Numbered from the stretch's first letter, positions 8,513 through 16,864 are shown. The stretch: DNA of 64,000 nucleotides from Prostheceraeus crozeri (GCA_907163375.1 CAJQUW010010466.1:1-64000), one strand, 5' to 3'. Notes: generated by a model not told the origin, from the sequence alone. A program made the numbers and translations.

Positions 8513-9847
8513 TTAAGTTTCATCATATAATGTTTTATCAAAAGATAATTTAAATTTTTTTTCACTAACTATTGATTCATCATCATCATCATCATCATAA
8601 ATTGTTTCTTCATCATCATCATAAATTGTTTCTTCATCATCATAAATTACACTTTTTGGTATAGGATGCCCTTCCATGATAGGATACCATTCTCTTATTG
8701 GAATATCTAACTCTAAATTACATCTTTTATCTGATAATAATATAATAGAGAAAAATATTGGTCTTTGATCTCTTTTGGAAAATTTAATAACACCACCATA
8801 ATCTGAATCACTTTTAGTTTTTGTTAAAGATGATAAAATTTTAAATTGATTAGATGTAAATCCTAATTTAAATTTTGTAGACCCGACACATAGTTGTCTA
8901 ACAGTATCTTCAACTATACCATCATTATTATTTTCAATTGTAAGAAAATGAAATTTAGATAAATTTTTATAATTACTAATATTTTTATAATCTTTTTTAC
9001 CATTTACACCATTTTCAGATGTTTCAGAATCATCATTATTATCATCTATATTATTATCATTATTATCATAAGATTCTTTAAGATCGGGCAAAGCCCTAGA
9101 ACCTTCAGTTCGTTTATTATGAATATGATTATGGTCATTGTTAATAGTATAAGGCGTAGTCCACATATAAATTTTCTCTTGTTGAGCTAAGCCATTTATG
9201 TAAGATTTTAGCAAATTAATATTTAAGTTTGAATATAATCCTATATACGTATCATCATCATATCTTTGCGGCATTTCTAATGTTTCTTGTTTATAAATTG
9301 TGTCTCTATAATAAACTTGACATAATAATTCTTCATTATGTTTTTTACTCTCTATGTGAATGTTATATTGATTTTGTTCGTCAACAAATAATCTAATTTT
9401 TTCTTTCGAAAAAGATTTTAATTTTTTAACTAATTCTTTAATATTGATATAATTAATAATTTTAGTTTCTATCCAATCAGTATTACTAATTGGTAACACT
9501 GCTCTAATAAATCCATAAACATTATTATGACCTATTATAACCATATTTTCTTTATTTAATTCCACATAAGCTACATCATTATATTTACTAACAATCTCCA
9601 TAAATTTAATAAATGGATCACCTGGAAAAATACAATAATTGGTTTCTATAGAAGGTAAACCTTTAGTCTGTTCTCTAAATATTTCGGCTTGTAATTGAAA
9701 TAAAATATTAACATCTATACATGGATTTGTAATAGTATTATTATTATTATTATCAAAACATTTATTTTCAAATCCCGTTGATCTCGTCGAATAAGAAGAA
9801 CAGGATGATGCGGACGAATATAATTTTTTTAAATTTGGGGTTTCCAT
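8513..9847 (-). CDS. Acidic 444-residue Polinton protein, possibly sliding-clamp-like
   Basis: It is the only long minus-strand gene in the core. Residues 1-45 are Ser/Asn-rich. Residues 75-190 look folded (FIKFMEIVSKYNDVAYVELN, then NMVIIGHNNVYGFIRAVLP, later KKLKSFSKEKIRLFV), a rhythm that recalls PCNA-type clamp halves. A low-complexity Asn/Asp segment (about 258-285) separates a second folded part, and the C-terminus has runs of Asp. A clamp role would suit its place next to the polymerase, but this is a weak resemblance and no family is certain. A mini-hairpin pair lies inside the gene at 9081-9110. The start follows the element's A-run leader. Confidence 0.6.
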   Translation of the reverse strand: METPNLKKLYSSASSCSSYSTRSTGFENKCFDNNNNNTITNPCIDVNILFQLQAEIFREQTKGLPSIETNYCIFPGDPFIKFMEIVSKYNDVAYVELNKENMVIIGHNNVYGFIRAVLPISNTDWIETKIINYINIKELVKKLKSFSKEKIRLFVDEQNQYNIHIESKKHNEELLCQVYYRDTIYKQETLEMPQRYDDDTYIGLYSNLNINLLKSYINGLAQQEKIYMWTTPYTINNDHNHIHNKRTEGSRALPDLKESYDNNDNNIDDNNDDSETSENGVNGKKDYKNISNYKNLSKFHFLTIENNNDGIVEDTVRQLCVGSTKFKLGFTSNQFKILSSLTKTKSDSDYGGVIKFSKRDQRPIFFSIILLSDKRCNLELDIPIREWYPIMEGHPIPKSVIYDDEETIYDDDEETIYDDDDDDESIVSEKKFKLSFDKTLYDET

Positions 9848-9943
9848 TTTTTTATTTTTATTAGAAAAAATTTTATTTTTATTAGAAAAAATTTTATTTT
9901 TTTATTTTTATTAGAAAAAATTTTATTTTTTTATTGTTAAAAA
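9848..9943. promoter_or_regulatory. Divergent promoter region with three AT-rich repeats
   Basis: The 96 bp between two divergent starts is made of about three units of TTTTTATTAGAAAAAATTTTA. Both genes begin directly at the edge of A-runs. A shared bidirectional promoter is likely by position; no TATA box can be told apart from the general AT background. Confidence 0.5.
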
Positions 9944-10831
9944 ATGATGTTACCAAATGTTGGTGGAGGTGCATATATCCCGAATAATCGTGAATTAGAA
10001 ATAGAGATAGAAAATTATATTATGAAAACTGGAGACGTTTTATCTGGTCCATTGCATCTTTCTATTCTTCCACAACAAAATACAGAGTTAACAAATAAAC
10101 AATATGTTGATACACAAATCAATGACTTAAAGGAAAAATATATAAACGATGTTTTGGTTCCACTGATGAACGAATTGAAGTTGCTTAAACTTAATGACAA
10201 ATCATTAAACGAAAAATTATTAAAACTTGATAAAAAGGATAGAGAGCTAGAAGCAGATATAGCAAAACTTTTTAAAAAGATTTCTGAACAATCAAAAATT
10301 TTAATATTACTTTCTATAAATTTAAAATCTGCAGTCATTAAAAATAAACATCAGATAAAAATGTTAAAAGAACAATTAGAAGATGAAATAGAAAAACTAC
10401 CTGAAAGAATTAAAAAAAATTTAAAGCAGTTACAAACTACATTCCAAAAAAGTGTTGATGAATTGAGTTCTAAAATTACTCAACAAATGAAAAAGATGAA
10501 TAGAATAATAAATGAAGTAAACTCACTTAATGAAAAAGTTGATAAAATGAAAACTCTTAAAATCAATTTAGAAAATGAATTAAAGAAAAATTTACAAGAA
10601 AACTCTAAAGAAAATAAAGAACAGTTAGATGCTGTTAAAAGACAATTAGATGTTCTTAAAATTAAGTTAAATGCTCTTAAAACGGCGTTGAAGATTAATC
10701 AGCAGAAAATGCAAGTTAATAGAAGAGAAATTAAAGTACATCACACGCTGCTTGACGCAATAGATAAAGTGCAACAGGCAATTAATAAAGTTATCTCGAA
10801 GTTGTTGTCCATTCACAAACGTAAATCTTAA
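9944..10831 (+). CDS. Fibre-like coiled-coil attachment protein
   Basis: A 295-residue protein. Residues 27-58 (MKTGDVLSGPLHL, then ELTNKQYVD) match the short N-terminal motif of tail-fibre and collar-type proteins, usually written as a Gly-Asp-x-Leu-x-Gly block followed by an NKxYVD box. From about residue 60 to 290 the chain is an almost unbroken coiled coil of Lys, Glu, Leu, Ile and Asn. By analogy this is a trimeric shaft that could project from a capsid. No globular head domain is obvious at the C-terminus. It lies in the late-type block with capsid genes. The fibre motif is seen directly; function is inferred. Confidence 0.6.
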   Translation: MMLPNVGGGAYIPNNRELEIEIENYIMKTGDVLSGPLHLSILPQQNTELTNKQYVDTQINDLKEKYINDVLVPLMNELKLLKLNDKSLNEKLLKLDKKDRELEADIAKLFKKISEQSKILILLSINLKSAVIKNKHQIKMLKEQLEDEIEKLPERIKKNLKQLQTTFQKSVDELSSKITQQMKKMNRIINEVNSLNEKVDKMKTLKINLENELKKNLQENSKENKEQLDAVKRQLDVLKIKLNALKTALKINQQKMQVNRREIKVHHTLLDAIDKVQQAINKVISKLLSIHKRKS

Positions 10832-10873
10832 CACGTAGATATTTTTCCCAAAAGTCAAATTTAATCCTAAAAA

Positions 10874-11395
10874 ATGCCTATAATTTATAAACACAATCTT
10901 AAACATTTTGCATCAAATAATAAAATTGCTCATGAACCATCTATGAAACCTGTGTACCATTATGATAGTGTAGAAACTGTCGGAACACAAAAGTTCCTAG
11001 GCACCGCAGGTGCCGTCCAAAAAGAAGGAGATGGCATCTTTTCTGGTATTGGTAGTATCGTTAACTTAATTAAAAATAATAAAGATTTGATTACATCTGC
11101 TGCAAAAGGAGCAGCTGCTATAGGTAGTACAGCTAGTGCAATATCAAATGCTGTTAAGTCTCAAAACGAATTAAAACAACTAGAAGCTATTCGTAAACTT
11201 AGGAATGATTCTGAAGAACTAAAAAAATTAAAAAAACTTTCAGATGAAACAAAAAATAAAATTGCTAACATAGCTGTGGATGGTGATAGTAAACATAATG
11301 AAAAAACAATTGAAGAAATAAGAGGTAATGGCGTGAGCAGCAACCTTCGGTCTAACCAGCAAAGCTGTAGCGGAGCTGGTCTAGCAAAATTCTAA
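10874..11395 (+). CDS. Glycine/alanine-rich minor virion-type protein
   Basis: A 173-residue protein with an N-terminal basic stretch, a central Gly/Ala/Ser/Ile segment at about residues 53-92 (GDGIFSGIGSIVNLIKNN, AAKGAAAIGSTASAISNAV) and a charged helix behind it. Adenovirus protein VI-like and similar minor virion proteins have such amphipathic, membrane-active segments, and the gene lies directly before the major capsid candidate. No firm homology is claimed. The coding sequence contains a GGCACC-GCA-GGTGCC hairpin and ends with a three-way-junction module. Confidence 0.5.
   Translation: MPIIYKHNLKHFASNNKIAHEPSMKPVYHYDSVETVGTQKFLGTAGAVQKEGDGIFSGIGSIVNLIKNNKDLITSAAKGAAAIGSTASAISNAVKSQNELKQLEAIRKLRNDSEELKKLKKLSDETKNKIANIAVDGDSKHNEKTIEEIRGNGVSSNLRSNQQSCSGAGLAKF
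11355..11380. other. Small three-way-junction module
   Basis: Outer ACC/GGT pairs enclose two hairpins, AGC-AAA-GCT and AGC-GGA-GCT, in 26 bp. It lies in the last codons of the glycine-rich protein. It has the same architecture as the modules at 6057 and 12837. Confidence 0.55.
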
Positions 11396-11458
11396 AATTA
11401 TATTTAGTAAAATTCTAAAATTATATTTAGTAAAATTCTAAAATTATATTTTAGTAAA
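11390..11458. repeat. Three 27-28-bp AT-rich tandem repeats
   Basis: The unit AAAATTCTAAAATTATATTT plus AGT occurs three times, beginning at the stop codon of the preceding gene. It fills the gap upstream of the major capsid candidate. Confidence 0.85.
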
Positions 11459-11511
11459 AATTTTTTTTCTGTCTGTGAGAAAAACAAAAAGTCAAATTAT
11501 TTCTTATAAAA

Positions 11512-12846
11512 ATGCCTTCGCTTATCGAAAATAAATTTAGATTAGATGATCCTCCGTTCACCAGTTACAATCAAAAAAAGAATGACTATATAAGAATTGC
11601 TATGAATCCCGGATCTTCCAGTAGAGTAAATACTGGAGGTGATTTAATTTTTGAAGTTGATAATCAGCAGAGTTATTTATATTTACCTGATTCATTTTTA
11701 CACTGTGAATATTCTTTATATAGTGATGCTAATTTTACAACACCATTACCAGATACCGATAATATTACACTAGAGAATAATTTTTTTCCAAGATTATTTA
11801 CACAAATGCGTTTAGATGTTGCAACTCAAAATATAGAAACAATAAGTGATTCCCCAGGTGTAATTGATACAATGCTTAGATTTGTAACAATTGGTGAAAA
11901 TAATAAAAAGTATGAAATCGAAGGTTGGTTTCCTGATACTAATGATGGTATAATTGTTGATGATTTAACTCACGCTGGAACAGATGCAGCAGGAATTGCG
12001 AAAGATGTAGAAAATATTGCAAAACATTTAAATAAAACAAATAATGATGCATATAAAGAAAGACGTGAATTTAACAAGAAAAGTAAACAGACAGTAAATT
12101 GGTCATTGTCTCCATTATTCGGATATTTAGATTATGACAAAATATCATATCAATTTAAATTTAAATTAATAATTCATCGTACGGCAAATAATGAATTAAT
12201 CTTTTTTGGTAAGACTGGAAAAAAAGCATATTTAAAAATTGATAGACTTGAATGGTGGATTACGCATATTACTCCTAGTTTAGAGGTTGAAACAGCTATT
12301 GCAAAAAGATTAAATACTAACAAACCAATTCCAGTAAATTTTCTAAAGAGTACTGCTAGTTCAGTAACTTTTTCCGAACAAAGATTTAACTGGCATTTTA
12401 CTAGAACTGCGAATACCCCAAGATATTTATTACTAACATTTCAAAGAAATAATTCTCCAAGTTTTGATAAGAACAATAATATTTTTCATATTAATACAAT
12501 TCGAAGTTTACAAGTTTCATTAAATCAAACTCGATATCCAATTGATCCATTAAGATTCGATGATACCAATAATCAATTTATGGAAGGATATGATTGTTAT
12601 AGAAATCTTTGTATAGAATTTGGAGTTGAACCACAATTAACTCCTGGAGATTGGAGACATTTATATCCAATTTTCTGTTTCGATTTAAGTGCACAATCTG
12701 AAGATATTATTAAAAATGGTTGTGATGTAACAATTAATATTGAAAAGAAAGATTCCACAACTTCATTGATGGCTTATGGTTTATTGCTAGAAGATGTAAA
12801 ATATTCTATTGAAGTTCTTAATGGGAAGATGGTTAGGATCGGCTAA
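11512..12846 (+). CDS. Major capsid protein candidate (double jelly-roll type)
   Basis: A 444-residue, beta-rich protein. The C-terminal third reads YPIDPLRFDD, then EGYDCYRNLCIEFG, then WRHLYPIFCFDLSAQSEDI and SLMAYGLLLED, the pattern of Polinton/adintovirus major capsid proteins (double jelly-roll fold). An N-terminal region with many Asn, Phe and Leu strands and a variable acidic loop (about 140-190) also fits. It would form the hexon shell. It is flanked by minor virion-type genes, and the start is at TATAAAAATG. The last codons overlap a hairpin module. It is one of the best-preserved genes of the fossil. The fold is inferred from pattern and context. Confidence 0.72.
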   Translation: MPSLIENKFRLDDPPFTSYNQKKNDYIRIAMNPGSSSRVNTGGDLIFEVDNQQSYLYLPDSFLHCEYSLYSDANFTTPLPDTDNITLENNFFPRLFTQMRLDVATQNIETISDSPGVIDTMLRFVTIGENNKKYEIEGWFPDTNDGIIVDDLTHAGTDAAGIAKDVENIAKHLNKTNNDAYKERREFNKKSKQTVNWSLSPLFGYLDYDKISYQFKFKLIIHRTANNELIFFGKTGKKAYLKIDRLEWWITHITPSLEVETAIAKRLNTNKPIPVNFLKSTASSVTFSEQRFNWHFTRTANTPRYLLLTFQRNNSPSFDKNNNIFHINTIRSLQVSLNQTRYPIDPLRFDDTNNQFMEGYDCYRNLCIEFGVEPQLTPGDWRHLYPIFCFDLSAQSEDIIKNGCDVTINIEKKDSTTSLMAYGLLLEDVKYSIEVLNGKMVRIG

Positions 12847-12869
12847 AGCCAGAGGAGCTTCGCTCCGAT
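12837..12869. other. Three-way-junction hairpin module at the capsid gene end
   Basis: It starts GATCGGCTAAAGCC and ends GCTCCGAT. The outer ATCGG/CCGAT stem encloses GGCT-AA-AGCC and GGAGC-TTC-GCTCC. It shares GATCGG, AAA, CCAGAGGA and TCCGAT with the module at 6057-6088, while the inner stems differ on both sides so that pairing is kept. Confidence 0.75.
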
Positions 12870-12899
12870 AGGTTAAAGCACAAGACTTAGTCGATTAAT

Positions 12900-13058
12900 T
12901 AATTTTTTTCATAACAAGAATAGATTAAAATTTTTGTTAACTTAAAAATTCTTAACTTAAAAATTTTTTCATAACTAGAATAGATTAAAAAAATTCTTAA
13001 CTTAAAATTTTTTCATAAATAGAATAGATTAAAATTTTTGATAACTTAAAATTTTTTT
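12900..13058. repeat. Three to four AT-rich tandem repeats, 45-60 bp
   Basis: Units contain CATAACTAGAATAGATTAAAA followed by an AACTTAAAAATT block. They fill the gap between the capsid candidate and the next gene, which starts at TTATTAAAAATG. Confidence 0.85.
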
Positions 13059-13065
13059 ATTAAAA

Positions 13066-13548
13066 ATGTCGCAAGCGAAAAGTAATAATAATAAAACTGT
13101 TGAATTAAAATTACGTAATATTGTTGACAAAAATACCCCTAAAACTATTACGATTAACAAAAAAAAGTATTACATAAGTAAACCAATGATAGAGAATATT
13201 CAATTACAAGAAGAAAAGAATGGCGGGATTCTCCCATTAATTCCACTAATAATAGGAGGCATAGCTGCAGCAGGAAGTGTTGCAGGTGGGACAGCTGGTA
13301 TTGTCCAAGCAGTAAATAAAAATAAATCAGAGAAGGCAGCATTAGAAGAACAAAAACGTCATAACAGAGAGTTAGAGAAAGTTGCTAGGGGAGAAGGAAT
13401 AGTAGATAATTTTATTAGTAAATTAAAATTAATTGATGAAGGAAAACGAGTTCTTAAAAATATTCTCCACAATGTTGATGATTTAATTGAAATTAAAGAA
13501 ACTAAAGATGGTTCTGGAATATATCTAAGTCCTAGTATGATAAGGTAA
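13066..13548 (+). CDS. Glycine-rich hydrophobic small virion-type protein
   Basis: A 160-residue protein. It has a basic N-terminal part, then GGILPLIPLIIGGIAAAG and more Gly/Ala residues (about residues 46-78), then a charged helix and a C-terminus ending LSPSMIR. The GG-hydrophobic pattern recalls the small core or membrane-active proteins (pX- or pVI-like) reported for Polintons and adenoviruses. It lies between the capsid candidate and the PLA2-integrase ORF on the same strand. Assignment by pattern only. Confidence 0.55.
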   Translation: MSQAKSNNNKTVELKLRNIVDKNTPKTITINKKKYYISKPMIENIQLQEEKNGGILPLIPLIIGGIAAAGSVAGGTAGIVQAVNKNKSEKAALEEQKRHNRELEKVARGEGIVDNFISKLKLIDEGKRVLKNILHNVDDLIEIKETKDGSGIYLSPSMIR

Positions 13549-13624
13549 TAACCTCAAGACCTTTGGTTCTTTTCGGTAAAACATTTATTTTATTTTATCT
13601 TTTAAATTTTTTTTATCTTTTAAA

Positions 13625-14962
13625 ATGAATTCTAAAAATTCCGAAAATTTAATTAAATTAAAAATTTCTAATTTAGATTTATTGAATTATCTATTAAACA
13701 AAAATAAAAACTCAAATTGTCAGCATATTGGAGGTGACAAGAACAAAGTTCCACACCACTTCGGTGGTGATATACAAAAAACATTAGAAAACTTTCCTGG
13801 ATTTATTTGGAGTAAATATTCGAAAGAAAAACATCTTCCTGGTCATTCATATACCGGTCCAGGAACTCGATTAGATATAAGACTAGATGAGAATAATAAT
13901 CCGAAACCAGGTGAAGAACCAATAAATAGAGTAGATGCCGCCGCTTACAGGCATGATTTAGCTTATCGAAATCATGATCTAAGTTCTCGACATGCAGCTG
14001 ACAAGAAGATGATTCAAGAATTAGATAGTATTCAGAATCCTACATTTAGAGAAAAAATTGAAAGAATGTTTGTTAAGAAAGCTTTACAAGCTAAAATATT
14101 ATTCGGCCAGGGTTTAAATGAAACGACAGCAAAGCTGTCTGAGAGCAACGCTCGAAATCATAATTCAGACGTTTATGCATCTGAAATTCATAAAGAATAT
14201 AGAAAGCCTAAATATTTATTAAAAGTAAAAGTATTTAATAAAGATGATATTTGGAGTGCTGATCTTATTCATATGCCGAATGAAAGGGACTACAAATCTG
14301 CATTGACCGTTATAGATTTATATACACGATATGCTTGGGTAAAGCCTTTAAAAAATAAAAGTGGTCTTTCAGTTAAATATGCGTTTGAAGAAATCTTTAA
14401 AGAAAGTAATAGAAAGCCAAAAAAATTGTTTGTTGATAAAGGGTCGGAATTTTATAACCGAAACGTTCAGCCACTATTTGAAACTGTTTATTCAACTGAA
14501 AACGCAGGAAAAGCTATAGTGATAGAAAGATTCAATCGGACGTTAAAAAATAAATTTTTCAAGAAATTTACTCAGCAAGGAAATCAGAAATGGTTAAAAA
14601 TATTACCAGGAATTGTGGAAGAGTACAATAATAAAGTTCATTCAGGTATTGAAGAAACTCCAAAGAATGCTTCTGACGACCCTGATTTGATACGAAAGAA
14701 AATATTCGAGAATAATAATTTGAATGAGAGTAATCCGAATTTGCAGAAACTTAAGCCGAAATTTAAAATTGGAGATAGAGTTAGAATAATTAAATATAAG
14801 AACAAATTTGAAAAAGGCTTTGTTGGCTATTGGACTAAAGAAATATTTGAAGTTTGCAAAATAAATAAAACTTATCCGATTACTTATGAAATTAAAGATT
14901 TAGATAATGAGGATATCAGAGGTCGTTTTTATCAAAATGAATTACAGAAAACAGAGCTTTAG
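13625..14962 (+). CDS. ORF with phospholipase A2-like domain and rve integrase
   Basis: A single 445-residue frame holds two recognisable domains. Residues 57-125 resemble the parvovirus VP1-type phospholipase A2: the calcium-loop motif YTGPG (76-80) and the catalytic pair in AAAYRHDLAYR (HD at 110-111). Residues 205-330 are a retroviral-type integrase core with D213 (SADLIHM), D271 (VDKGSEF) and E301 (IERFNRTLK). Residues 375-440 form an SH3/chromo-like C-terminal part (KIGDRVRI, later GYWTKEIFEV). The integrase would insert the element; PLA2 domains in parvoviruses open endosomal membranes. The linker between them (residues 167-177) is coded by a mini-hairpin pair. Whether one protein does both jobs, or the two genes were brought together, cannot be told here. 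Confidence 0.85.
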   Translation: MNSKNSENLIKLKISNLDLLNYLLNKNKNSNCQHIGGDKNKVPHHFGGDIQKTLENFPGFIWSKYSKEKHLPGHSYTGPGTRLDIRLDENNNPKPGEEPINRVDAAAYRHDLAYRNHDLSSRHAADKKMIQELDSIQNPTFREKIERMFVKKALQAKILFGQGLNETTAKLSESNARNHNSDVYASEIHKEYRKPKYLLKVKVFNKDDIWSADLIHMPNERDYKSALTVIDLYTRYAWVKPLKNKSGLSVKYAFEEIFKESNRKPKKLFVDKGSEFYNRNVQPLFETVYSTENAGKAIVIERFNRTLKNKFFKKFTQQGNQKWLKILPGIVEEYNNKVHSGIEETPKNASDDPDLIRKKIFENNNLNESNPNLQKLKPKFKIGDRVRIIKYKNKFEKGFVGYWTKEIFEVCKINKTYPITYEIKDLDNEDIRGRFYQNELQKTEL

Positions 14963-14977
14963 CTAGCTTCGCTTGAG
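14955..14977. terminator. Short GC-richer hairpin between convergent integrase and protease genes
   Basis: The sequence AGCTTTAGCT followed by AGCTTCGCT fills the 15-bp gap between the two convergent stop codons and can form two tiny hairpins. It is placed like a bidirectional terminator; its role is inferred and its structure is weak. Confidence 0.35.
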
Positions 14978-15438
14978 TTATAGATTGTTTAACTCTAACA
15001 TAATATCTAGAAATGGTACTCCTTTTTGTAATTTAAATAAAACATAAAGACATAATTGTCCACAATAAGTAGTGCCTGGTGTTTGAATTTGAAACGTATT
15101 GTATGTTCCCGTTCCAAGTAATTCTTTTACTTCATTTGTAGGTGGAAGCCCGTATGAGTCAAAATAATAATTATCTCCGTTTTTACTAAAGATACCTGCT
15201 GACCAATGTACGCCGTTTTGGTCTGAAGTGTGAAGATTCGTTATGAAATTTACAGTTATTGATGGAACTTTGTTCCGGGAACTGAAGGTTCCTGATGGCC
15301 TATTTTTAGGAATTGTAATTCGTTTCTCATTAGAACATGAAAATTCTTTATTCCTAATTCATTTGCGATTTTCTTTAGGTCGAAATTTGTCGTAGTTTGC
15401 GTTCCATATAATTTAAAAAACTCATTTATGTTGCTCAT
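14978..15438 (-). CDS. Adenain-like cysteine protease of the Polinton, broken
   Basis: The 5' part reads MSNINEFFKLYGTQTTTNFDL. Further along the minus strand the catalytic region is readable: NGVHWSAGIFSKN with the active-site His, NYYFDSYGLPPTNEV with the Asp, and TYCGQLCLYVLF with the Cys. These are the hallmarks of the adenovirus-type maturation protease found in Polintons, which cuts virion proteins during assembly. Its length suits a small protease. It converges on the integrase ORF with a 15-bp gap. The gene is broken, with about one break, and a mini-hairpin pair lies inside it. Confidence 0.8.
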
Positions 15439-15478
15439 TTTATAATAAAAAAAATTTCTTAAGAGACCCCTAGAAGTC

Positions 15479-15836
15479 AGAGGGGGGGGGTATTGATTTA
15501 AAACTGGTCTCTAATGATGTCTTTCCTTACTACTTAGTCAGAAGGGAGGGGGTATTGATTTAAAACATTTTTATAATGATGACTTTCCTTACTACTGGGG
15601 GGGGTATTGATTTAAAACTGGTCTCTAATGATGTCTTTCCTTACTACTTAGTCAGAAGGGAGGGGGTATTGATTTAAAACTGTTCCACAATGATGACTTT
15701 CCTTGCTACTTAGTCAGAAGGGAGGGGGTATTGATTTAAAACTGGTCTCTAATGATGTCTTTCTTTACTACTTAGACAGAAGGGAGGGGGTATTGATTTA
15801 AAACTGTTCCACAATGATGACTTTCCTTGCTACTTA
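15479..15836. repeat. Six-unit satellite-like array of about 62 bp, alternating two types
   Basis: Each unit has GGGGGTATTGATTTAAAAC, then a variable block, then AATGATG and CTTTCCTTACTACTT. Units with CTGGTCTCTAATGATGTC alternate with units of the CTGTTCCACAATGATGAC type, giving a higher-order dimer of about 124 bp. It follows the protease gene start region. Confidence 0.85.
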
Positions 15837-15839
15837 TTC

Positions 15840-16231
15840 GATTTTGAAATGATTTAATTTAATCTAAATTTAAACGTTACATTGTTGCATTTTATTCTTA
15901 TGAACTCTTGTTAAGAGAATATTGATTGTTTGATCTGTATTAAGACATTAGCAACATCTGTTACCAAATTTCTCAACATGAACAGCTGCTAGCAGTTTAA
16001 GCTATTCAGTATGAGAGAATTCTTTGTGACCCGCATAACTCAACTTTTCACTTGAACAGCTGCTGCCATTATTCCACGTATTACTGCGTGCATTATTCAT
16101 TCTGCGAGCGTTCTACGAGACTGTGACTGCTTACGAATCATCTGTGACCTTTATCTATTTTGGTCAATTTCATCAGCGACTTTCAACAATTTTATTTTTT
16201 ATCATAATTAATTCACTACGTTTTAACGAAA
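15840..16231. promoter_or_regulatory. Leader/promoter region of the 16232 gene
   Basis: About 390 bp with no coding. It contains two copies of GAACAGCTGCTG-like sequence (near 15981 and 16053). Base composition is less extreme than in the Polinton core. No TATA box is convincing. Confidence 0.35.
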
Positions 16232-16822
16232 ATGGCACGTTCAAGCATCGCCTTTGCCGATTTGAAAAGAAAAATTTCAGACACTATTGTGAACGAAGAT
16301 CAACGGAAGAAGTGTATTGAGATGCTAACAGAATTTCAGGAGAAATATCTTAAACCAAGGGAGGAAGAAGACATCCACGCATCAAAAACATTCAGAGAAT
16401 TTTTAGTGATAAATCGATTTGAAGACACATTGCAAGATAACGCCATCAATATCAGTTCAAACTATAATTTTGAAGAAGAAATTCAAAGAGACATCTTACC
16501 ATCAGAGCTAACTAATTATTTAGCACATTTAAGAAGAGAAGAAGACATTTCGGTGAACAATACTGTGAAGTTATCGCGTATAAAAGGAAGAGCTTTGACT
16601 GCAATCCGGGGAAGTGGCCATGTTTGTAAACAATTAGGTTATTCGAGAGGCTATAGCATCTTTTTAAGAAAATTTTATAAACTATATTTACGATTTCCGT
16701 TTATTAAGAACTCGACGGAATCTATATCATTTTTCAAAAGGAACTTCGCTATTATTGACTCGTATCTTCGCCATGGGAGACACCGCCCAACCCTTGATCA
16801 AATTTTAAACTCAATCAATTGA
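16232..16822 (+). CDS. Unrecognised 196-residue protein between two satellite arrays
   Basis: An intact frame starting MARSSIAFADLKRK at AAAATGG, a good animal start context. It is not preceded by the TTATTAAAAA leader of other element genes and is less AT-rich than they are. The first 100 residues are helical and charged. Residues 110-190 are basic and aromatic (KLSRIKGRALTAIRGSGHV, then FLRKFYKLYLRFPF). No known motif is recognised. It sits inside the element's right part, flanked by unrelated tandem arrays. It could be a cargo gene, a captured host gene or a lineage-specific Polinton gene. Confidence 0.6.
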   Translation: MARSSIAFADLKRKISDTIVNEDQRKKCIEMLTEFQEKYLKPREEEDIHASKTFREFLVINRFEDTLQDNAINISSNYNFEEEIQRDILPSELTNYLAHLRREEDISVNNTVKLSRIKGRALTAIRGSGHVCKQLGYSRGYSIFLRKFYKLYLRFPFIKNSTESISFFKRNFAIIDSYLRHGRHRPTLDQILNSIN

Positions 16823-16864
16823 AACGGTAAGCTACTCCCAATAGATAATAGTACTATGACCCTT

